NCBI RefSeq assembly: GCF_019393635.1
Contig: NC_057866.1
Location: forward strand, 7,613,723-7,677,722
Source: Dromiciops gliroides
Taxonomy: Eukaryota; Chordata; Mammalia; Microbiotheria; Microbiotheriidae
Length of the DNA stretch: 64,000 nucleotides
Direction: 5' to 3'
The number at the start of each line of letters is the position of its first letter. Position 1 is the stretch's first letter. The notes under the pieces are model-generated. The model was not told where the DNA came from and did not search any database. It saw nothing but the letters and a program-made list of their open reading frames with translations. Shown here one piece after another: positions 33,745-47,852 of this stretch. Made by a program: the position numbers and the translations under genes.

Positions 33745-34305
33745 TCTGCTCATCATTTCTTTTTTTTTTTTTTTTTTTTTTAGTGAGGCAATTGGGGTTA
33801 AGTGACTTGCCCAGGGTCACACAGTTAAGTGTCTGAGGCCGGATTTGAACTCAGGTACTCCTGACTCCAGGGCTGGTACTCTATCTGCTGCGCCATCTAG
33901 CTGCCCCTGCTCATCATTTCTTAAAGCACAATAGTATTCCATTACATTCATGTACCACACCTTGTTCAGCCATTTCCCAATTTATGGGCATTCTCTCAAT
34001 TTCCAATTCTTTGCCACCACAAAGAGAGATGCTTATAAATATATTTGTACATGTGGGTCCTTTTCCCTTTTCTATGATTTCTTTGGGATATAGACCTAGT
34101 AGTGGTATTATTGGGTCTAAGGGCATGCACAACCTCCCAGCCCCGCCCCCCCAGCTCCAAATTGCTCTCCAGAATGGTTGGATCAGTTCACAACTCCACC
34201 AACAATGCATCAGTGTTCCAATTTTTCCACAGCTTCTCCAATATTTATTATTTTCCTTTTTTGTCATATTAGCCAATCTGATAGGTGTGAGGTGGGATTC
34301 TATAC
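33745..34305 (-). mobile_element. L1 3' part interrupted by a SINE
   Basis: GCACAATAGTATTCCATTAC, TGTACATGTGGGTCCTTTTC and AGAATGGTTGGATCAGTTCA match the L1 3' region at 6960-7330. A poly-C/G-rich insertion lies near 34140. The minus-strand frame at 34276-33914 is ORF2 C-terminal relic (IHC/MHCWWSCELIQPFW). Confidence 0.85.
33762..33906 (-). mobile_element. CORE-SINE in L1, 16-bp duplication
   Basis: A T-run tail at the left and CATCTAGCTGCCCC at the right. CTGCTCATCATTTCTT occurs at 33746-33761 and again at 33907-33922. Confidence 0.92.
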
Positions 34306-34319
34306 ATAAATTTTCATAT

Positions 34320-34690
34320 GTTTTTTGTTGCCTGCCCCATCAGAATCTAAGCCCACTGAGAGTCGGGATTGTTTTTTTTCTTCAGACTCATATCTCCAGT
34401 GCCCAGCGTAGTGATACACACATAGCAAGTACCCACCAAATGCTTGTCATTGATGAGTTAATTGAAAATGAAAAACACTTTCACACTCTTGACTTCCTAC
34501 CAGGGAGAAGCAGGTTTTCTCCAGATGAAGCCAGACTGTTCATTCTCCAAGTTTCTGGACTTCTCGTCCTCTGGGAACTGAGTATCCTTCTCACAATGCC
34601 TCCCCCCCCCCCCCCGTGGTCCACATGCTGCCCCCCACACCTGCAATGCTCTCCCTCATCTCCACCTGCTGGCTTCCTTCATGCTCCAAT
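34320..34690 (+). repeat. L2 LINE 3' pieces
   Basis: Two L2-like stretches: GAATCTAAGCCCACTGAGAG to CCCAGCGTAGTGATACACAC, then CTGCAATGCTCTCCCTCATC. A poly-C run of about 14 lies at 34602-34615. Confidence 0.55.
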
Positions 34691-34870
34691 GAAAATCCCT
34701 TCTAATTTTCTTATTAGATTTCTTTATGCAAATGTTTTCAAGTTTTATGTAATCAAAAGTGCCCATTTTATTTTGTCTTATCCTCTCTTTAATTTGTGTA
34801 TTGTGAGATTTAAAATTGGATATTAGATCATAAATCTCCCCTCTTTAACCTTTCCCTTAATTTATCTCCC
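34690..34870 (-). repeat. old L1 fragment
   Basis: AGTTTTATGTAATCAAAAGT and CCCATTTTATTTTGTCTTAT match the minus-strand L1 ORF2 region (compare 7615-7680). Confidence 0.5.
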
Positions 34871-34918
34871 AGACTAGTGAATGGAAGAAGCTTCTGGTTT
34901 TCTAGTTAGAGCTTTTAG

Positions 34919-35336
34919 TGTAGGGTAGTTACCAGGTGATGTTGATTAGAGGGATAGGAAAGTAGAAATACAATACAAATCGTCTTAAGTCTAAGCTTAG
35001 TCTATATTCCATATAAAACTCACCAAAAGCCCAAGGCCACCTTTGGGGGGGAGAGAGAGACCGAGTCAAGCGCGTGCGGCTAACGGCGAGCCGGGCTGAG
35101 TCCAACTCCAATCCACGTCTGTCTGAGCAGCGCCAGTCATCGGACCAGGAGAGCAGGCAAGAGATCCCACTTCCATTCTCTCCTTGCCTTTTAAGCTCAC
35201 ACCCCGGAAGTGGAGTGCTAGCAGGCAGACTGGCGTGCGTAGCTCATGCCATTGGTCTCCTCCCCGAAAGGGTGGTCCTTAAAAAAACTGGTGTCTCTCC
35301 ATTATCACTAACCGACTGTTAAAACTTTTTACCACA
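34919..35336 (-). mobile_element. candidate LTR (ERV family uncertain)
   Basis: A block with TGTAGG and CCACA ends and a CpG-rich middle (GTCAAGCGCGTGCGGCTAAC) unlike its surroundings, followed by a TTTTAAG box seen on the minus strand near 35200. This looks like an LTR, but I find no target duplication and no second copy here. Confidence 0.45.
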
Positions 35337-35550
35337 GTATTAAGGAACTCTTCCCCTATCCATAAATCTAAAAAGTAATTTCTTACTTGCTCCTCTGATT
35401 TAATATTATTTATGTATAATTGCTAGGGAAGGGAAAGGAAGGGAAGGGAGGAAGCAGGAGATCAGAGGGAGGATTGGGAATGGTGTCAGATGGGGGACAA
35501 ACCTCCAGGTTTTCCTGAAGCTTACCCTAGCAATAAGATTGAGGGGTTCA

Positions 35551-36166
35551 TGGCAAGGAATTGGAAGTTGAGGGGATGCCCATCAATTGGGGAATGGCTG
35601 GACAAGTTGTGGTATATGAATACAATGGAATACTATTGTGCTGTAAGAAACGATGAGCAGGAGGAGTTCAGAGAAACCTGGAGGGTCTTGCGTGGGCTGA
35701 TGATGAGTGAGATGAGCAGAACCAGAAGAACATTGTACACAGTATCATCAACATTGAGTGCTGATCTACTGTGATGGACTATATTCTTCTCACCAATGCA
35801 ATGGTACAGAAGAGTTCCAGGGAACTCGTGATGGAAGAGGATCTCCAAATCCAGGAAAAAAAAAAAAGAACTGTGGAGTATAGATGCTGATTGAACCATA
35901 CTATTTCTTTTGTTTTTGGAGCTGTTGTTTTTCTATTTTGAGGTTTTTCCTCATTGCTCTGATTTTTCTCTTATAACATGACTAATGCAGAAATATGTTT
36001 AATATTATTATCTATATATAACCTATATCAGACTACCTGCTGTCTAGGGGAGGGGGGAAGGAGGGGAGGGAGGGAGAAAAATCTGAAATTGGAAAGCCTG
36101 TATAAACAAAAGTTGAGAACTATCTTTACATGTAACGGGAAAAAAATAAAACACTTTATTAAAAAA
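35551..36166 (+). mobile_element. L1 3' end, 16-bp duplication
   Basis: The last ORF2 codons and 3' UTR. The frame at 35490-35774 carries the end KLRGCPSIGEWLDKLWYMNT, then MEYYCAVRNDEQEEF. It is bounded by AAGATTGAGGGGTTCA at 35535-35550 and 36167-36182. The 5' truncation is typical of L1. Confidence 0.92.
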
Positions 36167-36182
36167 AAGATTGAGGGGTTCA

Positions 36183-37060
36183 GGGCCACCTGTGGGAGTG
36201 ACCTTGAGAAGGCTCCAAGAAACAACTCTGCCATCAAGAGCCCCACCCTGAGAGGTAGCCAACATCCTTGTGAACTCCCACTAAGCAGGGACTGAATCTC
36301 ACAGGCCATGAACCGGCTATAGATCTCAGAACATAGAATGTGGAATGGCAGAGCTGGCAGAGACCTTAGAATACAGAACACAGGATTTCATATGGGGAGA
36401 GGTCTTAGAGGTGAGAGGGAATTTAGAGAACATGTTTTTAGGTCCTTGTTGTACAAAGGAGGAAATTCAACTCATCAAGCACTTATTAACCACCTACTGT
36501 GTGCTGGACACCAGGGATATGAAGACAGTCATGAAGGAATCCTCAGCCTTAAGGAGATTGACTTCTGGGGGTGGGGTGGGGGGTCAGTGGCTTGGAGCAA
36601 GCAAAGGAGAGTCTCCCACTAGAAGGAAGGGAGAGTCAAGGCCAGGGAGGAGTTTGGTGGGAGGCTGGTGCTCATCTACAGCAACAACAGCTGTAGGGCT
36701 CAGGGCCTTGTCTTTGTGCCCAGGGCCTGGCATAGAGCTCAGCTGTTCCTGTAAATGCCTGGAGGTTTGAGGATGGACCCAGGAACTGCTGCCACAGGCC
36801 ACACTGCATGTCCCCACTCATGCTTGCTCTGGGGAAGGCCCCTCTCCCCCTCTCCCAGACCCCCCCCCCCCAATTTCTTCTCCCTGACCCTACTCTAGAG
36901 TCTTCAGTGTCTCCTCATCACTGCGCAGCTGCCCGGTCTGGCACTCAAGGCTGTCATCCATTGGCAGTCTCCCCCACCCAGCAGTAATGTTTCTGCCTCA
37001 CTTCTGCCCTTTCCTGCCCTGTGACTTCTGCTGATGCCATCTCCTAATAACACTCTGAAC
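36183..37060. other. no gene seen; old repeat words
   Basis: At 36315-36425 there are TAGAACATAGAATGT-type words like those at 53512-53660. The rest looks unique with a poly-C run near 36861. Confidence 0.35.
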
Positions 37061-37257
37061 TGCTATTGTTGGTCAAGTCAATGAGCACTGATATTAATCC
37101 CCTGTGCCAAGTGCTGGGGATACCAAAGAAAAGTCAAAAGACAGTAAGTGGGAGCCATAGCTAGGCGCAGACAAAGGCCAGGCGAGGTGTCATCTCAGAA
37201 GGAAAGCTCTGCACCCAGGGGAACTGGGAGAGGCCTCGTGCAGAAAGTGGGGCTTTA

Positions 37258-37828
37258 CATCCAAAAAAGAGAAAAAGAACCTCCTTGTACAAAAAGATTC
37301 TAGCAGCTCTTTTGGTTGTGGCTAAGAACTGGAAATCAAAGGAATGCCCATCAATTGGGGAATAGCTAAACAAGCTGTGCTATCTGATGGGGATGGAATA
37401 TTATTGTGCTCTAAGAAGTGAGAAGCAGGAGGATTTCAGAAAGGCCTGGAAAGACTTGTATGAATTGATGTATTGTGAAGAAAGCAGAACCAAGAGAACC
37501 TTGTGTACAGAGACAGCAATATTGTTTGATGAAGAACTGTTCTCAGCAATACAGTGATCCAAGACAATCCCAAAGGACTAATGATGAAACATATTGTCCA
37601 CCTCTAAAGAAAGAACTGCTACTGAATACAGATTGAGGCATGCTGCCTTTCGCTTTCTTTCATTTTTTTCCTTTATTCGAGTCTTATTATGTAAAATGAC
37701 TAAAGCAGAAATGTTTACATAATTGGACATGTATAACCTGTATCTGCTGCTTACCATTTCAGGGAGGGAGGAATAGAATTTGGAATTCAAAACTTTAAAT
37801 AAAAATGTTTTCTAAATTTTTTTTTTAA
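37258..37828 (+). mobile_element. older L1 3' end, 16-bp duplication
   Basis: GGAATGCCCATCAATTGGGG, then ATTATTGTGCTCTAAGAAGT and a 3' UTR of a different L1 subfamily. Exact AGAAAGTGGGGCTTTA copies at 37242-37257 and 37829-37844 bound it; the host sequence is an older repeat that continues on both sides. Confidence 0.92.
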
Positions 37829-38274
37829 AGAAAGTGGGGCTTTAGCTGGGACTTGACTGAAGCCAGTGAAATTGAAGTGGGGTGGATTGAATTGATCATT
37901 TAATCATGTGGGGGTGGATTGAATTGATCAAATTAATTGTGAGGCATCCCAAAAGAATTACAAGACTCAGTGACACAGTTTCCCAAGTTTTAATGAAAAA
38001 CTGCTGACCACAGGGAGAGCACCATGGAGATAGGTGCCTCAAATAGGGGGAAGAAGAATAATTATATTATAGTGAGAAAAAGTAGGTTATCTCCTCATTA
38101 TCTTAATCTCCTTGTCAGAGGTTTATGGGAGGTCTTATGGTGATTTGGACTTCCTGGGATTCTAAGACAACCTCCGAGGTGGCTACCTTTTTCCTTGGAG
38201 GTGTGTTTTGGGGGTTTATATGTCATAAGGTGAACCTAAGGACACATTTGGCCTTTTCTGATAAAGACATTCTT

Positions 38275-38428
38275 TTTTTTTTCTTTTTTTGGGTGAGGCA
38301 ATTGGGGTTAATTGACTTGCCCAGGGTCACACAGCTAGTAAGTGTTGAGTGTCTGAGGCTGGATTTGAACTCAGGTCCTCCTGACTCCAGGGCCAGTGCT
38401 CTATCCACTGTGCCACCTAGCTGCCCCC
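38275..38428 (-). mobile_element. marsupial CORE-SINE, 13-bp duplication
   Basis: A minus-strand copy flanked by TAAAGACATTCTT at 38262-38274 and 38429-38441. Confidence 0.92.
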
Positions 38429-38847
38429 TAAAGACATTCTTAAACTTGTCAGACCCAGAGGGTCTTTGTGTTTATGATATTTCTTTACTTAAGGTCTGGT
38501 TTCTAGGTGTCCTGTCATCTAGGAATATTAATGGCTATTGATGCTTAATAGTCCCTAGTTACTGTCTCTGTTGACAGTATTGGTTTATAGGGATTGAACC
38601 GTCTTGGTTACTGCAAGAACACAGACCTTAGTTTCTCTAACCCTTTTAGGTACTATTAATCTTAGGTTATCTGTTAACCCTTTTAGCCTCCATCAAAACC
38701 AGGAGAGGGAAATGAGGCAGGAGGGAATTCTAAGCAGGGGGAACCAGTATTAATGTCACTGGATTCCAGAGTATGTAAAGGGAATAAGGTAAGATGGAAA
38801 GGTAGTAGAGATCCAGGCTATGAAGAGATTTAAAAACCTAAAGGGGT

Positions 38848-39003
38848 GGGGGGCAGCTAGGTGGCACAGTGGATAAAGCACTGGCCTTGGATTCAGGAGG
38901 ACCTGAGTTCAAATCCAGCCTCAGACACTTGACACTTACTAGCTGTGTGACCCTGGGCAAGTCACTTAACCCTCATTGCCCTGCAAAAAAGAAAAGAAAA
39001 GAA
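38848..39003 (+). mobile_element. marsupial CORE-SINE
   Basis: A plus-strand copy with a GCAAAAAAGAAAAG tail. AAAAACCTAAAGGG flanks both ends. Confidence 0.9.
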
Positions 39004-39059
39004 AAACCTAAAGGGATTTTATATTTGATTCTGGAGATCATTGGGAGATACTGGAGTTG

Positions 39060-39780
39060 ATTGAGTGGGGGAATGACTCAGCAGTGGAGAAGATAGACTA
39101 GGGTATAGAGAGACTTGAGGCAAGACCCACCTTCAGGCTCCTGTAATTATCCAGGTGTGAAGTGAAGGGGGTCTGGGCCAGGTGGGTAGCAGCTGTGTCA
39201 GAGAGGTGACGATATATATGAGAGACCTTGGGAAGGTGGGAACATCAAGATTTGGCAACAATTGGATATGTGGGTGAGTGTAAGTGAGGAATATATGATG
39301 ATACCTAGACTATGACCCTTAATGTTAATAGGAAAGTTGAGAAGAGGGGAGACTTTGAGGGAAAAATAATGACCTCTGTTTTCAACAAGCTAAGTTTGAG
39401 ACTCCCAGGTCGTCCAGTTTGAGATATCCAAAATACGGTTGGTGATGGGAGACTGGGCTCAGGAGAGGTTAGGGCTGGATCTGGGGATTATCTTGAAGCC
39501 AAGTGAGACAGTACAGAGTGAAAAGAGGAGAGTGCCAAGGAGAGACCACCCTGATGAAGAACCAGCAAAGGAGACAGAGAAGGACGGGTCAGAGAGGTAG
39601 GAGGACAACCAGGAGAGTACGATGTTCCGAAAACCCAGAGATAAGGCATTATCCAGAAAAGGGTGGCTGACAGTGTCCAAGGCTGTAGAGAGGGAGGCCG
39701 AGAAGGGAGAGGATTGAGAAGCCCTTGATTCAACTGTAAAGAATTTCTTGGTCACCTTGGAGAGAGCCGTTTCAGCTGAG
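39060..39780. repeat. diverged repeat-like sequence, family unknown
   Basis: Words such as GAGATATCCAAAATACGG, GAGAGGTTAGGGCTGGATCT and CAAGGAGAGACCACC resemble an old mammalian interspersed repeat. I cannot name it, and no coding frame stands out. Confidence 0.3.
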
Positions 39781-41340
39781 TGATAACACAGTTCACCTTG
39801 TCAGGTTTCTCCCCCTTGGCCTCCCAGCCTCCCAGGGCCCCACAGAAAGGTGAGCCCCTGCCTCCATCTAATCCCAGTGATGGACACTCACTAGTCTTGC
39901 TGTCCAGGGTCATTCTAGTTGGTGCTGGAGCACCAGCCGCCACTAGAGGTCAGGCCAAGACAAGATCTGCTCTTTCTTGCCTGGCCCAGCCAAGCTCACC
40001 TGCCTGAGGCTATAGAAACTGAAAACTGGTTTCTTCTACTCTCGAGGCATTTTGTATTCCAGAAAAACTTGGGCTTTGGAGTCAGAGGACCTGGGTTTAA
40101 ATCCTAACTACAATTATGTGACCTCTTTGTGTATCAGCCTCAGTTCTCCGTTGAACTAGACATTCCTCTTTAATGGACGAGGAAACTGAGGCCCAGATCA
40201 CCTTGTCTGACTAATGCCACCTAGGGAATAGAGAAGGTCCAGCCTAGAGAGGCCCCAGGCTTCCTGCCTGCCATCCCAGTGTTCTTTCCAGGGCCCTCCC
40301 CATCTTCCTCAGGGCAGGGAAAGAGATTCTGCAGAGCCAGGGATTACATGGATAATCCCCAGCTCAACCCCTTAGCCCATTAGCTCTGTCCTCTGATTCC
40401 ATCCCCAGCAATAGAGAAGGGAGATAGTGGCAGCCCAAACACTAAGCCTCACTCCTTTCCCAAACTGGGTCAAGATGATGGGATACTGCCCAGACGGAGG
40501 GCAGGGAAATTCTACTAAGGAATCAGCCGGGCTCCGTCTGTGTGTACTGATAAACAGAGAACGAACTCCTCCCAACACATTCGGTGATACCAGACAGAAG
40601 GGGGCAAGTAACAGAGACAACAGGCTACTTGGGTGGGTGTTGCTCCTTCCAGCCTGGCAAAGGTTCTGTTTGCTTGGGAAAGGACACCGGCACCTTCAGT
40701 CTGCCAGCAGTCCTGAGAGGTTTGTACCACCTCCAGGTTTCCCACACTTGACAAAGCTGTGGATGCCACCCCCCAAGTCTGGCTACCCCCCAAACTCCGC
40801 CTACTCCTCTTACAGCCTACAATATTATCAAATGGGTTTGGGGGAGATTCAGTGGATGAGGGGTCCTCCAATCAACATGTGCACGGGAAAGCATAAGTGT
40901 GAGAGGAAACCTAAGGAGAGCTGGAGCTTGGATGAGGGGGCTGTATGGACTGAAACAGCTTTCAAAATGCCCCTTCCTAGTTTCCTTGTTTGTGTGGTGG
41001 CGCATAATGGGTGCAGAAAATTGCACTGATCAGAACTTTGGGGTCCTTACATTCAATTCAATTCAACAGCCATGGGGGGACTAGAGGCACAGGGGGATAC
41101 ATACAGTGATAAAAAAAACAAGAAAGTTCCCAGGAAACCCAGTGAAGCATAAGTATGAGGACATGAGAAGGGAATGCATTCCAGGCATGGAGATGGAAGC
41201 TCATACTGATCCAGGGAATGCCAGTCAATTCTCCAAAATGTAAAGGTCAAGGACCGGCAGGGCTGTGAAACCTCAGGACACAGGGTGATGCTAGATTGAA
41301 GAGGAGCTTAAATACCACACTGAGATTGAAAATAGGGATT
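39781..41340. other. mostly unique sequence, no gene supported
   Basis: A MIR-like remnant lies at 40055-40215 (TGGAGTCAGAGGACCTGGGT). An open frame of 200 codons at 40427-41029 has no domain, no signal peptide, no splice context and an opposing open frame on the other strand, so I do not call it. Confidence 0.4.
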
Positions 41341-41689
41341 CCATAAAGATTTTTTAAAATGTTATTTTTTTGAATTCTGCAAAGCCAACATTTGGTCCAA
41401 ACACCCAAAAAGAGCATTTCTATTCACACAGCAGAACACACAATGAAGATCCCACACAAAAGCTCCCATCTCCACTTATTTTCAAAAGTACAGGATAAAT
41501 TCTTCACACCCCTTTCAAAACTATCCTGCTTGTTGGTGCTTCCTTCTGAGTTTCCTTCAGTTCCCTTCTGTGTATTTTTCAATATTTTGATGGTGGCTCT
41601 TTTCCAGCGGAGGGGGCTTTATTATTGCAATCCCAATTCCCTCCCCCCCAACCACCTCTTCAATTTAGTTATTAAATTGTCAGGTGAAG

Positions 41690-41850
41690 GGGCAGCTCGG
41701 TGGTGCAGTGGATAGAGTACCAGCCCTGAATTCAGGAGGCCCTGAGTTCAAAACCAGCCTCAGACACTTGACAGTTACTGTGTGACCCTGGGCAAGTCAC
41801 TTAACCCCCATTGCCCTGTTTTTTTGGTTTTTTTTTTACAAAACAAAACA
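41690..41850 (+). mobile_element. marsupial CORE-SINE
   Basis: A plus-strand copy with a T-rich and AAAAC-rich end. GTCAGGTGAA occurs on both sides. Confidence 0.87.
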
Positions 41851-41989
41851 AAACGTCAGGTGAACTCACTGATGCCTCAGAATGGAGTAAATGCTTTGAA
41901 TCAAGACCCGATTTATTGTTTGGTTGCAAGTGCTAATGATGTGTTTTAAACTTTTTTTTCTTATTTACTTCTTTAAATACATTCTTATG

Positions 41990-42430
41990 AAGGACTTATG
42001 ACAATTGCAATCCATCTACAGAGAAAGAACTGATGGTATCTGAAAACAGATTGAAGCATACTTTTTTTTTTTGGATAGTTCCTTAATCTGAAGCTTTGTT
42101 TTTGTCTGTTTTCTTTCCCAACCTGGCTGGTGTGGGGTTGTTTTGCATGATTGCTCATGTGTAGCTTGTATTGAATTGCGTCAGTTCTTGGGGGAGGAGA
42201 GGTTGGAATGCAAAGTTTAAAAAAAATTTGATGTCAGGGCAGCTAGGTGGCACAGTGGATAAAGCACCAGCTCTGGATTCAGGAAGACCTGAGTTCAAAT
42301 CTGGCTTCAGATACTTGACACTTACTAGCTGTGTGACCCGAGGCAAGTCACTTAACCCTCATTGCCCCACCTCCCTCACATTTTTTTTTAAATCGATGTC
42401 AAAGTTTGTTTTTGCATGTAATTTGGCAAA
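41990..42430 (+). mobile_element. L1/HAL1-type 3' end with a SINE inside
   Basis: AATCCATCTACAGAGAAAGA, GTTTTGCATGATTGCTCATG and a TGGAATGCAAAGTTTAAAAA end, a 3' UTR of an older L1-related element. Confidence 0.6.
42236..42392 (+). mobile_element. marsupial CORE-SINE
   Basis: A plus-strand copy ending CCCCACCTCCCTCACATTTT. TTGATGTCA/TCGATGTCA flanks it. Confidence 0.87.
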
Positions 42431-42517
42431 AATAAAAGTCCATGGAGCTAACAGTAAACAAATAAATTCTTCTGCCTCTTTTCTACACTAACTTATTTTC
42501 CCTTTTTCCTCCTTCCC

Positions 42518-42567
42518 TTTTTTTTTTTTTTTTTTTTTTTTTGCTGCGGAGCCACCTAGCCGCCCCC
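42518..42567 (-). repeat. internally deleted CORE-SINE
   Basis: A T-run of about 28 is joined directly to GGAGCCACCTAGCCGCCCC, the SINE's 5' end. The tail and head are present but the body is missing. Confidence 0.7.
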
Positions 42568-42656
42568 TCTCCTTCCTCCTTAAAATGGCCAGAACAGAAC
42601 CTAAACCCACTCAGGACCAGTTTTTCCAGCAGTACACCTTTAAGAAATTAGGGTAC

Positions 42657-42808
42657 TGGGGCAGCTAGGTGGCGCAGTGGATAGAGCACCGGCCCTGGAG
42701 TCAGGAGTGCCTGAGTTCAAATCCGGCCTCAGACACTTGGCACTTACTGGCTGTGTGACCCTGGGCAAGTCACTTAACCCCAATTGCCTCACTAAAAAAA
42801 AAAAAGAA
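42657..42808 (+). mobile_element. marsupial CORE-SINE, 16-bp duplication
   Basis: A well-preserved copy. AAGAAATTAGGGTACT flanks both ends (to 42656 and to about 42820). Confidence 0.92.
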
Positions 42809-42829
42809 ATTAGGGTACTCGTGGGATAA

Positions 42830-43470
42830 TTGTTTCTTTCCCCCAGCTAGAACATGAGGGTTGTCTTCTACAGCAGCTCTCAAATGCACAAATAAATTTC
42901 CCTCTCTCAATTTTCCTGGACTCTTGTTTCTCCTCAATGTCTCGTGTCTTCTGTTCCATTAAAAAGCCATCTTTCTTGCAATCCTATGATTCCTGAGAAT
43001 GGCCTCCCTCTGGATGGCTGCAATATTTGGGTTCAGTTTTTTTGACAAGAAGCTCTAGATTTGGGCTGTGATCTTTTAGGGACTTTTTGGAGTTTCTTTC
43101 CGGAGGGAAGGAATCTGTGGATTCTCTATTTACTTTGCCCTCTGGTTCTAATCAAGCGGGGCAGTTTTCATTTTAAATTTCTTGAAATATCGTGTCCAGG
43201 CCTTTTTTTGTTTAAATCACATTCTTCACGGAGTCCAGGGATTCTTGAATTCTCTGTCCTTGGCCTGTTTCCCAGGTCAGTGGCTTTAGCTATAAGGTAG
43301 CTTACATTCCCTCCCATTTTTGGAAATCTTTTGGCTTTGATCGACTATTTCTTGCTTTTGAAGGGAGTCCTTGATCTCTCTTTGGTCTCTTGTTTTCAGG
43401 GAATCTGTCTCTCCATTGAGGTCTATTGCTTTCTCTTCTAAGCCACTTCTTCTCCTTCCATCTTTTTGTT
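42830..43470. other. A/T-rich, possibly old LINE; no gene
   Basis: Words such as TCCTTGATCTCTCTTTGG resemble reverse-strand L1 or HAL1 ORF1 sequence, but divergence is high. No exon is seen. Confidence 0.3.
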
Positions 43471-43718
43471 ATTTTAATTCCAAAGAACTCATGACAAAAA
43501 AAGGCTATCCGCCTCCAGAGAGAGCCAAAGAGCTCTGAGTAAAAAGTGAAACATCATTGTTGCGACATGGCTGACACAGGAATGTTTTGCACGATTTCAC
43601 ACATATAACTGATCTACTGCTTGCTTTCTCAGTAGGTAATGGAGGGGACTGAGAGAATCTGGAACTCAAAAACAATTTTTAAATGACAAAAATAATTTTT
43701 TTTTAAAAACACATTTTA
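43470..43718 (+). mobile_element. L1/HAL1-type 3' end
   Basis: AAGAACTCATGACAAAAAAA, then TGTTTTGCACGATTTCACAC, a GGAGGGGACTGAGAGAATCT tract and AACTCAAAAACAATTTTTAA, as in other copies here. Confidence 0.6.
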
Positions 43719-43876
43719 GGGGCGGCTAGGTGGCACAGTGGATAGAGCACCGGCCCTGGAGTCAGGAGGACCTGAGTTGAAATCCGGCCTCAGACACTTA
43801 ACACTTACTAGCTGTGTGACCTTGGGCAAGTCACTTAACCCCAATTGCCTCACCAAAAAAAAAATAAATAAATAAA
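43719..43876 (+). mobile_element. marsupial CORE-SINE
   Basis: A plus-strand copy with AAAATAAATAAATAA tail. AAACACATTTTA flanks both ends. Confidence 0.9.
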
Positions 43877-44289
43877 ACACATTTTATTTTTCACCTCTTG
43901 CTTCATTTCTTCCAGGTATTTATCTAGTCCTTGTGGGAAGTCCATTTTTCCCACGTGTCTCTGCTTGCAGTTGTGGAGTTAGATTTACAATAATTCTTGA
44001 TGCTCTGGGGGTATTTTCTCTAATATATTCATCTTCAGTTCCTGTCTCAAGACCCTGTGCCAAGGCCAGGCTGTGTCCCCTGCTACATGTCTGAGAGGGG
44101 TGGGGTGGGGTGGTCAGACCTGTTTGGGCTCACCTGGCTTTTTTTTTTTCCACCTGGCTTCTTGTACCGACTACCTACTCACATCCCAGGGTTGGACCCT
44201 TCCTGGATCTTTGAGGTTCAGAGACCTTTGTTTTGCAGCAACTTTCTGGCATTTCAGGTCAGTGTTAGGGACCCCTCAAAGCCCCTGGG

Positions 44290-44500
44290 GGAAGGGAGAC
44301 AGAGAATAAGTGTTTATATGGAACCTGCACTGTGCTAAGGACTTTTTACAAATATCTTTCAATCTTCACAACCACCCTGGGAGGTAGGTGATATTCTTAT
44401 CCCATTTTACAGTTGAGGAAACTGAGGCAAACAGAGGTTAAGTGACTTGCCCAGGTTCATACAGACAGTTAAGCATCCAAAGATGCATTTGCACCCCAGT
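44290..44500 (-). repeat. MIR SINE
   Basis: CACTGTGCTAAGGACTTTTT, CCATTTTACAGTTGAGGAAA and GTTAAGTGACTTGCCCAGGT follow the reversed MIR consensus. Confidence 0.75.
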
Positions 44501-45540
44501 CTTCTTGACTTCATCCCTGGGTCCCAGAGCACGAGGCTGGTGGCTGCCTACTCCTCATCCCTGAGGCCCCTCTGCTCAGGTTCAGGGGGTCCTTTCTCTG
44601 GTCCTGCTGGCTTTGCCCAAGGGGCCCCCTCTGACTTTTTCTGCCATTCTGAGGGTAGATCCCTTTCCACCGGTTCAGCCTTCAGGGTTTGGCTGGAGTC
44701 GGGAGGTGGAATCTGGGCCATCGGCCTCTGCTCGGATGGGGAATCTCACCAAGACTTCTGATTGGGGAGAGGACAAGGAGTATGAGGAGTTTCAACGGCA
44801 GCTGTTTGGAGAAGTTTGGGGCCCAATCAGGCAGCTCAGCAGAAGTCCAAGGTGACGAGGGCCCTAATTGGGGTTATAGCGTGTGAGCAGAGAGAAGCGG
44901 GCAGGTGTATTGCAGAGGGAAGGAAGAGAATTGGGGGGGACGAGGGGATGGGGAGGGCCCTCAACAAAAACACAAAGTGGGGAAGGGGAGAAGAGGAGAA
45001 GCAGCTCGGTTTTGTCTGGCTTGAGTTAAAGCTCACGGGTCATCCAGGAAATGCCCAGTAAGGTGCCAGTGAGGGAGATGGCATTCAGGAGAGGCTGGTG
45101 TGATGAGATGAGTCATCTTGTAGAAAACATAGAGAGTAAACAAGACTTGGCAACTGGTTGAATATGGGGAAATCGGGCATCGTGAGGAGTTGGGATGAGG
45201 TGGGGGGGACATTTGGGGAGATAGGACAAGACTGGGGGGAGGTGCGAAACTAGAACGCTAAGCCTCACCTCTCCAACAGTGCCTTTCCCCTCCTACTCCA
45301 GAGCCCCAGAAGACTGAAGGTATGAGGATGCCACCACGTTGGCATCGGAAACACCACTCACCCCACCCCCAGTGCTGACCGGAGGAGGTAGCTCAGAGGA
45401 GGGGCCGGAGGGAGAGGGCCCAGGTGCCCCAGCCCTCCCAAATCTTCCCCTGGGAGGTTTACTCTCAGGACACAGGCAGTCCGGAGCCCCCGCCCCTTCC
45501 CCTCCCTGTTCAGTCCAGATTCCAGAGGTGTTTGCTTGAA
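44501..45540. other. unique 3' flank of GSTP1, no gene
   Basis: G/C-moderate unique-looking DNA. Several mutually overlapping frames of under 110 codons occur with no domain or splice support. Confidence 0.4.
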
Positions 45541-45544
45541 AGCC

Positions 45545-45550
45545 TTTATT
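45545..45550 (-). promoter_or_regulatory. GSTP1 poly(A) signal
   Basis: TTTATT on the plus strand (AATAAA on the minus strand) lies 45 bp past the GSTP1 stop, a short 3' UTR like that of human GSTP1. Confidence 0.85.
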
Positions 45551-45594
45551 GGGAGACAAGGGTCAGCCGAGCCCTTGCTGTTTACCATGAGTCC

Positions 45595-47852
<2,258 letters not shown>

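Noticed and set aside
40427-41029. 200-codon plus-strand frame as a new gene
   Set aside because: No domain, no splice context, composition like its surroundings, and an opposing open frame on the other strand.
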